From positions 1 through 28,863 of the forward strand of contig JAQGAU010000405.1 of NCBI GenBank assembly GCA_034698045.1: a stretch of 28,863 bases of DNA. The letters run 5' to 3'. The translations under genes and the position numbers were made by a program. Of the stretch, positions 1 through 9,393 are shown in pieces. The notes under the pieces were generated by a model. That model was not told where the DNA came from, did not search any database, and saw only the letters and a list, made by a program, of their open reading frames with translations. Every line of letters starts with the position of its first letter. The first letter of the stretch is position 1. Source of the DNA: Paramacrobiotus richtersi. Its lineage: Eukaryota > Tardigrada > Eutardigrada > Parachela > Macrobiotidae.

Positions 1-1152
1 GGTTGTTAATTTCGTGCTGAAACGAGTTCTAAATTACGCGATGAGTAATGTTGTAAATTAAAGTTGTGGTGACTCAACCGGCTCTCCATACCGCTATGTA
101 AGCCAGCTCACACATTGATAACTTTCAAAATTCATAACTTTCCACCGTTTGTACCTGCCAGTGATTAAAAAATTGCTAAATGTTGCCAATATTTACTAGA
201 TGATATTGGTATGAACCACTTATTTATTTCTGAGTCCCAGCCCGAAAGTACTTACTTGTAAGTTTTTAAACTACTGTATGCATCGTCTATTTTAGTGTGC
301 ACGATGCACAAACGATTCTTATTGGAAGAAAAATTGTTACTTTGAATAAAAGGCATGAAAATTAATCAACAAATTCAGTTACCACTTAAAGCGTTTCGCT
401 TCGAAATACGATATGCACTCTCAACGAAACTTACGCTTTTTGATACTAATGTACCCCTGTAAAAATACCACAAAATGTAAACAGCAACTGCTGGTTTTAC
501 TTAACCCCGTGTGGATGCGGCATGCAGTCACGCTTCTTGCCTCGGTGATAATTCAACTTTTGTCTAGAGGAACCTCGAGCTGATGTACAGATAGATCTTG
601 CAGATCACACAAGTGACAGCCAGACTGGATAAACCTTTCTATCCAAGCAGGGTAATTCTGTGCATCTGGAATCATAATTATAACAAATGCCACATCAAAA
701 TAAATAAACAACGATAAGTACAATAACACTGTTTCATTAGTTACGATTTCTTATTCCTCATTAATTTTGATAAGCCTTTACTGCGTCACCAGTCCTCTTG
801 TGGTGTGGACTAATCGAATTTTAAGGGATTGATCCATTGTGTGTGATTATGCATATACATGAGCGTCTTGAATTATCTATAACCGTCTGGTGATACCAAC
901 GCTTAGCAGAGCTTTCTTCGCAGCATCAGCTACCGCTACTCAATTGCACGAATGGGGTATCTGTTCTCAGTTGAAACCTTAATTGAATTGAATGTGCGCC
1001 GAACGTACAGCGACACACATCCGGCAGCGCAGGACCGAAACACATAATTATTATATGATTCCCACATTTGCTGGTTCTCTGTTGTTTGATAGATTTCCAA
1101 ATCTGCGTGGTCTGATAGCAAGCGTTACCGAAATTATACGCAAGTCTCAACC
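1..1152. other. Upstream non-coding stretch
   Basis: I see no convincing exon here. The sequence is AT-rich with frequent stops on both strands. AATAAA-like words occur near 343 and 700, but no coding frame ends close to them. The minus-strand open frame over 926-1192 overlaps the receptor start and looks like a chance frame. The promoter of the receptor gene presumably lies in the last few hundred bases, but I find no clear TATA box or initiator. Confidence 0.6.
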
Positions 1153-2115
1153 ATGTCGAACTGCTCCAGTGAGGTTCACAGTAAAGCAACATTAGACACG
1201 TCTAGCGGATACGCTTCGGTCGGCAGCTTGATTGTTCTAACCTCCATCGCGCTCCTTTTCAACACAACAGTCCTAACAATTCTATTAAAGGAAAAAGAGC
1301 TCCGCAGCGCCTTTACGGTTTATGTCGTGATTCTTCTCTGCAGCAATATATTTTACACCAGCCTGGCTAATCTCTTGGACATCTTCACCCAACTCTACGG
1401 ATTCTGGTGGATGGGCAATGCAGCGTGCACAGTATACATCTACGCTACCTACATCATCGCTGCCTTCACGGTTCATATTCACATACTTATCACTATCAAC
1501 CGAATCTGGGCACTGGTCTTTCCTGCATCATATCGCACACGACACACACATAAAGTCGCGTGGATACTGTGTTGTTTCATGGGTATTTACGTGCATGTGG
1601 TCCTTCTATACGGGATTATACCTGATGCGCTTTATTACCGGCAAATCCCCGTAGAAAGCTGCGGTATGAATGCAACTGCACAGATTACATGGTCGACGTT
1701 TATCCTCATGTTGCTCTTTGATTTCCCAATTGTCTTTGTTATCGGCTGCTATCCGTTTCTCTTGTGGAAGCAAACGCAGAGGAAACGACTGGTGCGTTCA
1801 GCTGTGTTGTCAGTGACACATTCCAATGGGGCAAACGCTCATCGTGTCCACAGCGAGAATGTGCGGTGTCGGCCGTTCCTCCTGTTGACGCTGTTGACCA
1901 GTGCCATCGCGATTTGTTGGACACCGAGTCAGGTGTACTACACCATGGCGTTATACCTGCCGCTGGATTATACAGACACATTTTATACAGCCGCGTCGTT
2001 TTTGTATGCTTTACAAGCTGTCGTTGATCCTGTAGTGTTCGCACTGAGTTATACATCGCTGCGGGAGAGACTGAAGCGGTGTAGAACTGGCCGCACAAGT
2101 CGAATTTGCCCATGA
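1153..2115 (+). CDS. Intronless rhodopsin-family (class A-like) GPCR
   Basis: A single-exon gene for a 320-residue plasma-membrane receptor. Seven hydrophobic segments are visible at about residues 23-45, 54-77, 90-113, 134-156, 180-205, 241-264 and 276-298. Family landmarks are N37 in TM1, C92 at the top of TM3 paired with C170 in loop 2, CWTP at 255-258 in TM6, and DPVVF at 292-296 in place of NPxxY. The DRY motif at the end of TM3 is changed to NRI (116-118). Possible N-glycosylation sites are N3 and N173. A short basic helix 8 (RERLKRC) ends the protein, and intracellular loop 3 is modest (about 206-240). The start has a fair context (CAACCATGT). The ligand cannot be told; peptide or orphan receptors are the usual class for this architecture. 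Membership of the 7TM superfamily is firm; the subfamily is not assigned. Confidence 0.9.
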   Translation: MSNCSSEVHSKATLDTSSGYASVGSLIVLTSIALLFNTTVLTILLKEKELRSAFTVYVVILLCSNIFYTSLANLLDIFTQLYGFWWMGNAACTVYIYATYIIAAFTVHIHILITINRIWALVFPASYRTRHTHKVAWILCCFMGIYVHVVLLYGIIPDALYYRQIPVESCGMNATAQITWSTFILMLLFDFPIVFVIGCYPFLLWKQTQRKRLVRSAVLSVTHSNGANAHRVHSENVRCRPFLLLTLLTSAIAICWTPSQVYYTMALYLPLDYTDTFYTAASFLYALQAVVDPVVFALSYTSLRERLKRCRTGRTSRICP

Positions 2116-2130
2116 TCTTAACTGTATAAT

Positions 2131-2168
2131 CTTACTAAACAAAAGAGTTCTTACTAAGCAAAAGAGTT
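2131..2168. repeat. 19-bp tandem duplication
   Basis: Two adjacent 19-base units, 2131-2149 and 2150-2168, differ at one base. They start 16 bases after the receptor stop codon, so they may lie in its 3' untranslated region. No function is evident. Confidence 0.85.
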
Positions 2169-2565
2169 CCGGAAGTGCAAGTTACATCTCTTGCATAGTT
2201 ACGTTTGGATGCGCGGGAGGTGAAAAGTAACACCCACTCATGAACGTGTTTTCAGGTAATGCAGTTTCCCGCTTGAAAGGTCTACGTGAATGTACATATA
2301 TAGATGTGTAATAAGCAGACTTCTTAACTATGTGTAAAGCGGTATGCAACGTCGGGAAAACTACATATCAATCGATTGAATGACTGCGGATTTCCTAGAG
2401 TTTATTGAACGTTAGGCTCAGCAGTTCGTGAGAAGCTGGGATTGTAACTGAAAATCTTCTATGCAAAACTGGGACGAAAAAAAATCTGCTAAACCAACAC
2501 AGTTGACGGAACTAACACGACTCCTCAAATTTGATTATTTCCTTCTACGGTGGCGGAAGCAGCTA

Positions 2566-2969
2566 TCAGCGGGTTGCCTTCTGTACGCCGGTGCCTCGGA
2601 CGAGAATACGATGTCCACTACATTCCTCCGTGTACTGCACATTGCTAGCGTCCTGTTGTCAACCAGAAACCACCATCAGTAAACGCACAACATTCTGCTG
2701 ATGATATCTTCGCAGTTTACCTGTGGATCGCTACCGACCCCGCGTGAAGACGGAACGACATCAACACTCCAGGAAATGCTCCTGTCAACGTCTTGTAAGC
2801 GCTGCGCAGTACGTGTCTTGGCTGTTTCCGCCGTGGCGCCCAGCTGCAGTTCCATGCAGGCCACGCGAACAATGCCCAGAGTGCTGGAGCTTCTCGTACT
2901 CGCGGGACCCGCCATGGTGTTAATCGCCAGGAGACCTAGGATAAAACAGCAAGAAAATGCAGAAAACAT
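2566..2969 (-). CDS. Secreted two-Cys protein, I13-like inhibitor paralogue 1
   Basis: Two exons on the minus strand: 2969-2721 (83 codons) and 2652-2566 (28 codons plus TGA). They are joined by a 68-nt phase-0 intron with donor CAG|GTAAAC and acceptor GACAACAG|GAC. The 111-residue product has a signal peptide (about 1-21), C38 followed by a helix-forming segment, the strand WSVDVVP (67-73), a variable loop, and exon 2 with E-C94-S-G-H-R-I-L-V-R-G. This matches the paralogues at 4085 and 18632 in order, in the two mature cysteines and in intron position and phase, although most residues differ. It is the most diverged of the three. I infer a relative of potato-inhibitor-I (I13) serine protease inhibitors: in cucurbit members a Cys near the N-terminus pairs with a Cys just before the conserved Arg of the RVR strand. 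It points away from the 4085 gene. The gene model is good; the function is inference. Confidence 0.75.
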
Positions 2970-3108
2970 TGCGGCTGATATGGAGTAAATTATGGATAAA
3001 CTTTAAGACTTCGCTTTACGTTGATACTGTATACTGTATCATAGCAAATTTCTCTTTGCTGTATGTCATGCAGTTGATGCCGAAACCAACATTGTATTCA
3101 GATGCTGC

Positions 3109-3330
3109 TTGGTTTGGTAAGCTAAGGTACAAAGATTCGCATTGTCCCAGTTTTTTTGCATTGTGTTTTTGCATGACTTGTTACGCTGCTACAAGTGTTA
3201 CGTGCATGCAGCCGATTATACATGCTACTGTATCCACGCTGTTGGTACACGAGATTCATTACACAAGTGTTGTGCTGATGTGGGAAAGTAACATATTCCA
3301 TGTGCAATTCTGTACAAGAGTCGAGTAAGT
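3109..3330 (+). repeat. Dispersed repeat A, copy 1
   Basis: This copy matches 11795-12000 in the same orientation at roughly three quarters identity with small gaps, judged by eye. Shared blocks include AAGCTAAGGTACAAA, TTACGTGCATGCAGCC-like and AGTATCCACGCT-like words. It has no open frame conserved between copies, so it is probably a non-autonomous transposon fragment or the trace of an old duplication. Confidence 0.7.
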
Positions 3331-3478
3331 TTTAATAGTACTACCATGGCATTCGTACCTCGGTTATTACGCATATTGACTATACCGGTTGATGAGCGAT
3401 AAGAAGGGACTGTACTGTCAAGGCGACTTTCTAAAACCTGGCCAATCCATCACTTGTAGGCAGTTTTCTGAAATAATG

Positions 3479-3539
3479 TAATCATGTTGTCGTTTGTTAA
3501 GTACTGATAATCATGCTGTTAATCTTTTGTTAAGTACTT
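3479..3539. repeat. Tandem duplication of about 30 bp
   Basis: Two adjacent units, 3479-3507 and 3508-3539, both begin TAATCATG and end TTTGTTAAGTACT, with a small length difference in the middle. This looks like a local slippage product with no function visible. Confidence 0.75.
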
Positions 3540-4018
3540 CAGAAATAGTTTGGAGCTCCATAACAAAGAAAACAAGCGCAACAAATAAATAACTGTTTCG
3601 AGCATAGAAGTATCAACTGTTCTCAAACATTATAAAAATATCTAAAACAATGTTTTTTTTTACAATGTTTATAAAATGCTTATAAAAATGTCTAGAATGT
3701 TATTATTATTTTTATAATATTTTGAAATGATGCAGATTGACCAATCTCAAATGCGTTGGCTTTCGTACAATATTGATGTTTATTACCGAAAATACTATGA
3801 GTATTTCTCATGCACAGTGTAACTGATACTTAACGTTTTTGACCGCGAATTTTGTATTTCACTGGAAATCGACACTTCAAATCTACCGCAACTCTGAAAG
3901 TATACACAGCGTACATATACGTAGCTGAGACAGTGTTTCAAGATCAACTATCAAGTTTTCCCGGGCCTCTGTAGATTTCTTTTCGCGATACCAGTTAGCA
4001 CACCATAATTCACAACAC

Positions 4019-4064
4019 CATAAAAAAGCACCTTCACAGTTTGTACACCGTGCAGTTGTCAGTT
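4019..4064 (+). promoter_or_regulatory. Putative core promoter of the 4085 gene
   Basis: A TATA-like CATAAAAAA (4019-4027) is followed by two initiator-like words, GCAGTT (4052-4057) and TCAGTT (4059-4064). The predicted start, 33-41 bases downstream of the TATA-like word, would give a 5' leader of only about 25-32 nt before the ATG at 4085. The arrangement is read from sequence only. Confidence 0.4.
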
Positions 4065-4084
4065 CATGTAAACAATTCAACACC

Positions 4085-4514
4085 ATGGCGTATACGTTCC
4101 TGCTAGTTGTATTGGCCGGCGCCGTTCTGGTCAATGCAGAGTTTCGCGCGGTGCAAGACCAGACAACAGTGACCGTCCGATCACCCATGTTCCTCAATGC
4201 AGATGGCGCGAGCCGCGCGGCTTGCAACTATCCCGGCGTTACGGTTGGCGCAATGAAGCAATTCCTCCAAGAGCGCATGAACACCTTCATGCAAGACAAG
4301 TACACATGGGGCGTCGACGTCACCCCGATCGCATCCGCTTCGACCGGATCCCAGCTACAAAACAAGCTGCACTGCGCCGTGTTTGTTTTCTAGAAGTCCT
4401 CTGATTTACTATTATTTTGTGGTTTTGCAGCCGGGAGAAGGCGACAGGGTTTATGTGGCTGACTGCAACGAAAACCGCATCCGAATTCATGGTGTCAGAA
4501 AACCGTCAGCTTAA
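4085..4514 (+). CDS. Secreted two-Cys protein, I13-like inhibitor paralogue 2
   Basis: The start has an excellent context (CACCATGG). Exon 1 is 4085-4378 (98 codons) and exon 2 is 4431-4514 (27 codons plus TAA), with a 52-nt phase-0 intron whose acceptor is TGGTTTTGCAG. The donor GCC|GTGTTT is weak; GTTTTC at 4385 would also keep frame. Without splicing the frame stops at 4391-4393. The 125-residue product has a signal peptide (1 to about 18), the block ADGASRAAC (39-47), a helix-like segment 51-70, the strand WGVDV (75-79), a variable loop, then VYVADCNENRIRI (105-117). The 18632 product is alignable throughout, with the ADGASRAAC block at the same residue numbers. C47 and C110 would form the disulfide expected for I13-like inhibitors; C97 is extra and depends on the weak donor. 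An AATAAA follows 11 bases after the stop. Secretion is well supported; protease inhibition is inference. Confidence 0.8.
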
Positions 4515-4524
4515 CTATGGATAG

Positions 4525-4530
4525 AATAAA
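4525..4530 (+). terminator. Polyadenylation signal AATAAA
   Basis: A canonical AATAAA lies 11 bases after the TAA of the two-exon secreted gene. It supports the exon 2 end chosen for that gene. Confidence 0.6.
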
Positions 4531-4814
4531 CCAACTTTGCAATGGGTTGTTTTGCGCGTTTTCTTTTTGGGGTGAACGTCCGTTTGTTGCCCTGTTTGAC
4601 ACTGCGTATGTGGGAACGTTTTTCTGTTGTGGTGAAGTCTGACTCAACAGTACTCTAGGCTCCGCATAGAACGCAACGAGTAAAGGACAATGTGTAAAAC
4701 TACCATAGTTATTACTGTTTTGTCTTGCTCTGTCGTTCGATAAATGGTTATGGCATAAAGATGTTAAGCGAAGATTAATTTCGGCCATGTTTTCGGGCAC
4801 CAATCGGTACGCCC

Positions 4815-4975
4815 TTTAATCCAGCTCAAAACAGCCAAACAACAGGTACCATGCGCAGAAATACGTTTTTACTTTAATCCTAACTATATCGCCTCAGCAT
4901 CGCTACCAGCTACCGTCCAGATTACCAGTAAATGCACGTTACGCCGCAAAACATTCCATCATAGCATCGCAGCTG
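4815..4975 (+). repeat. Dispersed repeat B, copy 1
   Basis: This resembles 12205-12350 in the same orientation, at about two thirds identity by eye. The strongest block is ATCGCTACC-GCTACCG followed by AGATTACCA and CGCAAAACATT. The element lacks coding potential. Confidence 0.55.
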
Positions 4976-5695
4976 CCACCAGTAAATGATCGTAATAACA
5001 AATTTCGTAACGATATTTCACACGCTCCATGGCTGCCATCTTATGAAAATAGGAGGTATTTCAATACCGGTACAGTGTATGTATATTATTAGGTGTTACT
5101 GTTGTTTTGAACAAGCATCCTTTAGCTTGCCCCTTTGCCAGTTTTACGTTTTTCTTTTCGACTGATTCATCATTCAAGCGATGCATTAAAGTATTGTCCT
5201 GTATACTGTCAGAATACCTCTCGAAACAGATAAACTCAGCAACCGCACGGAATATCCAAGAGCTTATCAAATGGTGTGCACATTGGTTAATGGAACATAA
5301 CATCTAGCTAAAATTTTGTAGTATATACAGTTGTATACTACTGAAGTACTGCAGTCACATAGTGCAGACTTTCTCTGCAGCAACACTGTATCAAGTATAA
5401 ATTAGTATATGCACAGTCACAACTTGTTACGTACATAAAAGGAGATAATGCAGAGGTTTATTGTCACCTCATTCATAACGTCGCGATCATCATTACATAG
5501 AATGTTTAGGATGCCTTGCGGTACCAGCAGCTTTTGTTCGCATCGGACACAATACCATAATAACACGATGTCGCGCGTTGCGCTCTTGTTTTCTGTACAT
5601 CGCTTGATCGGTCACTTCGTTCACGTGAATCTCGTCTGCTTATCACAACTTTACAGCCAAACAAACCTTTCTCTCATTTGCTCGAAAAATGTCGC

Positions 5696-5763
5696 TTTCT
5701 GCTTCCAGCGAAATATTGCAGTATTTCGTTTTCAAATACCGCCAATATCGCCAAAAACAGAAA
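5696..5763. repeat. Palindromic repeat element, copy 1
   Basis: An imperfect palindrome that starts TTTCTG and ends CAGAAA. Its left arm (CTTCCAGCGAAATATTGCAG) pairs with its right arm over roughly 30 positions with several mismatches. The same element recurs at 12721, 20005 and 24587. A single-stranded copy would fold into a long hairpin. Confidence 0.7.
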
Positions 5764-7011
5764 CCCAGACTATATTTTATATAGAACAATGCTAGACTGA
5801 TTTTTGTAGCAACGAATGGTCTCTCAAAAAGTGCGATTAACCACTTAGCTATCATTTAACTGATCAGTAAACGGTCGCATTAATTATCAAAGATCAACAT
5901 ACAGTAATTTATAAAAGTACCACCCAGACAAACCATAACATACTAGACCTGGAAAAATAGCCAAATCCACATCGCAGCAAACACGTCAAATGCTAGACGC
6001 CCTACTGGCAAACGCCCAGTGGAACGATTGAGGGCCTGGATCACGCAATGCAGCAAGCCTGGGGCTGACGACACGCGTTCTACAATAGTAGAAGTTGTAT
6101 AACGTGCACTTTTTGTTGGAAAATGTGCTCTAAATTGCAGTTCTCGAAAGATCTGCCAATAGCTTTGCAAACTTTGTAGAGCCCAAGGTTTATGAGTTGC
6201 AGCGGAATCGAAATAAACCAAACAGCTTTGTCACGTCGGTATCAACCACTGAAGATACAGGGTGTATCCACTGTTAACAGGCGATATAAGCGAGCGCAGT
6301 CAACGTGTATAACAAGTAAATCGATCTCGCTTTTTATTATCTTGATTCACATTACACAGTTTCCAGTCGAAGAAGGCGCCTAAAACGGTTCCCACAGTTC
6401 ACACACAGCCGGAAGCAGGGCAGCGAAGTGAGCGTCTGAGAAAAGCTCCATGACTATATTCCGCACTGACAGGTTCACGAGATTGCGGTGTTGACGAGTT
6501 TTGGTGCGGTTAGGAACCGCATGGACGGTAGTCCCACAAAATTTCAACCAGGTAAGTCAGCAGCAAGTTTCTTTCGTACAAAACAGTCGCACAATTAACA
6601 GTTATACTATATTATTTATAGTATGTTTCTTAACCATAATCATACATCAATATGCCTAACTGGTGAAGCAGTTAGTTAGTGAACATCGAGACCGGGCGCT
6701 ACCCACAGTACCGCAGCAGTAGTGCGGGCATATTATTACTTGCAAAGGTCATCCTAGCAGGTTTATCATCTTGTGATCCACGGACCACAAGTCGCCACAT
6801 GTACAAAATGTATACGTATCTTGAATGTATAAGTACAAAAATGTATAAGTATTGAAGTTTTAATAACGAGCAGTGCAAGGGTAACTTTCACTAGATAATT
6901 GTATAACATGATAATAATAATATTATTGTTATTGTTATTGTTAGTACACGTATATCTAACGAAAACAGGTCTGTCGTAGTCGAAAGAAAACAATAGCTCC
7001 ATAACCATTCA

Positions 7012-9339
7012 ATGTACGCCCTTTTAGGAGGAATGGACGATGCAAAGGCTTGTTATCAAGTCGTTTGCCAAGGAGTCACTTATCGACCTGGAGCTTCCGA
7101 AAAGGACGAAGGTCTTGATTACTCATTCGGTTGTGTTAAGTCGGCCAAAATAGCATTACTGACAAAGTCACACTTAAGAGCGGTATTATTCTGGAGACCA
7201 GCTACACTTGACTCAACAAGGGCTATCCTCTTAAATCTCGCCGATCCACAGGATACAACGATCTTGCTCCAAAATTTCTACTATTCAGTTACATCCCGTA
7301 CTCGTGAACGGTTACTCGGGTGCGACTACCTCTACCGTCTGCAGTATCGCATCTTCTACGGCCAACAGAATTTTATTCCACTCTCTGTAAAAGCGTTTGC
7401 GCGCAAGACAACTACACATTTCGAAACATCTCGCACCTTTCAAGTACACTCGGTTCAACATGCTTCCCAACATATTGGTACTCTCTGCTGGTACAAACGA
7501 CGTTCGTAGGTTCTTGCCCGTGGTGGACCGTACCAGTGGCCTGTGGCGTCATGCGCTAAAGACCTATGCCATGTGAGTCTGTGCCGTAAGTATCACTGCC
7601 TCAAGAGCCATTTACTGAGACAGAACCAACGTTGCTACGCGATTTTGAGATAGGAGCATTGGTAATGTTGGCTTACTTGGCGAATGCTGCATGATTTGCG
7701 ATAAGATTAACAGTGATAAGAAGGTACGCGTATGAACCTTTTTTATAAGTAGGAAAGGTGTGACATAGTGTGTGTCTCGTGTATCTGTGGCTGTTGCGTA
7801 CTTAGCAATTGCCATTCCTTGTATGCGTGCGATAGTGCTTGGTGACAAGTCAGTCTGCTAGCGAGCTCAGGAGCTGCCATAATAAAGCACAGCTCAGTTC
7901 GTGACAAGAACCTTCTCGCTTTGAACTTTCGAAATACATAAATGCGTGTAGCGTTCTTGCCAACGAGGCCGTAGGCCGAGCTGGGCTTGTATATTATATG
8001 GAGAGAAAAAAAATCAACGGAAGTGTCCTGTATGTCACGAATTTGTTCGGCGGTTGTGGGCAGCGAAGTTTTTATGTTGACAGGAATAGAATTACGGATC
8101 GGTCGCAGTTCCTGGTGCGCACAAGTTTACATGCGCAACTACTGCTAACACTGGCGCAGATTTCGGCCTTCAAGGTTCAGGCGTTCCCCAAGCCAAACGC
8201 AGCTTGTTACGTGCTTCACGAAGCCATCCTACACTCATGTCCATTTACATCCCCACGCTTGAGAAAAAGCCCTGGATGGCATTTTGTGCGCCTGCTTCCT
8301 CCATGAGGTTTTGGTGCACGCGCTTACCATGAAGTTTGAGTGGAACCCACTTCCACCGTATATCAAGAAATTAAAGGCGCAAGATATGGCAGGTACTGCA
8401 TTCAGTTATACTCTAGGTCACAGAGTTCTTCCTATATTTTTTGTTATGTTCCAGAAGAGCTGTTGGTCTCACTGACCCGCCCGCAGAACCACAACCCATT
8501 TGATGTGCCAGCGGACCGAATAATGATCGAGATCCTAGTAAGGTTCCTCACCTCACTCTGCTTATCAGCTACTTTTTTCTGCTTTGTTTCGATAATGGTT
8601 AATCTAGCTACTTCTATTGCAGGAAGTCTGTGTCTCTATGATGTTTTGCCCTTTACCACCGGATCAGTACCATCGCCATCTTCTGGCCAACACAACCACG
8701 GCAACGGTACACGACCCCATGCCTTGCTCTCCGGCAGTAAATCTTCTTTTGGCGTACATGGCGACATAAGTTTGTGGCTACAAAGTGCAGTAGTACCTCA
8801 ATCTGTCTAAGTGCAACCATTGTAGAGTGGCTAGTGCGCTGGGATTGGCAGGCCTGCTGCAGCCTGAGAAGGCGCTAACAAAGAACCTTAAACGGCGTAC
8901 AACAAAAGAAGTTGTGCTGTCGCGCCTGACCGGTCGAAGCCCCGACCTAAAAGCGGGTAAACTGACAGCATTCTTACAGAAGGACGTTAGCGGCGGCGTA
9001 TGTGCAGTTGACATGGCATCGGCTGCGCCACCATATGGTCGGTTGACCTTTACGGCAGAGGAATTTGCTATGCTACTGACGTACATTACATGTCGCGGTT
9101 TACTTGGCGATAAGTATCTTGCGGATAAACATCCGGGAAAATACTACGTGCCTAAACATAACTATCGATACTATTCCGTTACTTTAAGAAGTTGTTTTTT
9201 ACCGACCAAAAAACAGAACACTCTCTACATTCGCTTTGTTCGTTTATATAACGATGGCTCCCTTGATCGATGCCTGTACTTTAACGAGAAAGCTTTAAAT
9301 AAGCTGATTAGCAAGAAGACGCGATGGCAAAATTGTTAA
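7012..9339 (+). CDS. Multi-exon gene of unrecognised function
   Basis: Proposed exons are 7012-7386, 7445-7572, 8084-8210, 8308-8392, 8455-8537, 8623-8736 and 8794-9339. The joins that keep frame with good signals are the 58-nt intron 7387-7444 (TCT|GTAAAA, acceptor CACCTTTCAAG), donor AT|GTGAGT at 7573 to acceptor TTGACAG at 8083, the 62-nt intron 8393-8454 (CAG|GTACTG, acceptor TATGTTCCAG) and the 85-nt intron 8538-8622 (CTA|GTAAGG, acceptor TATTGCAG). The join 8210/8308 is a guess. The last intron could instead be 8754-8825. The start ATG follows an in-frame TAG, and AATAAA lies about 50 nt after the stop. The product, about 490 residues, looks soluble and largely helical (for example SLHAQLLLTLAQIS), with a basic linker and a mixed strand/helix C-terminus. 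I recognise no family. It could be two genes, with the first ending near 8.2 kb. Confidence 0.5.
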
Positions 9340-9387
9340 ACTGTAACGTCTCGGAGCCAATATTTGTTGTGAGCGAAGATTTCACAG

Positions 9388-9393
9388 AATAAA
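9388..9393 (+). terminator. Polyadenylation signal AATAAA
   Basis: An AATAAA lies 49 bases after the TAA at 9337-9339. It is well placed to end the multi-exon gene and supports that stop codon as a real 3' end. Confidence 0.6.

Larger units (their letters stand above)
2970..3920. other. Intergenic region between divergent paralogues
   Basis: This lies between two head-to-head members of the secreted family. It holds the dispersed repeat at 3109-3330, the tandem duplication at 3479-3539 and an AT-rich run around 3630-3720 with imperfect TATAAAA-containing repeats. I see no exon. The short open frame at 2957-3328 is explained by the repeat copy and has no codon or splice support. Confidence 0.6.
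4531..7011. other. Intergenic region with repeats
   Basis: This stretch of about 2.5 kb has no supported exon. It contains dispersed repeat B (4815-4975), one palindromic element (5696-5763) and an ATA/TTG-rich simple stretch (about 6909-6943). Short open frames at 5107-5307 and 5448-5795 lack splice signals and codon bias; the second runs across the palindromic element. I see nothing else. Confidence 0.55.

Noticed and set aside
4465-4505. VYVADCNENRIRI read as an NHL/beta-propeller repeat
   Set aside because: The wording resembles one NHL strand, but there is only a single unit in a protein of 125 residues, and the paired cysteines fit an I13-like fold better.
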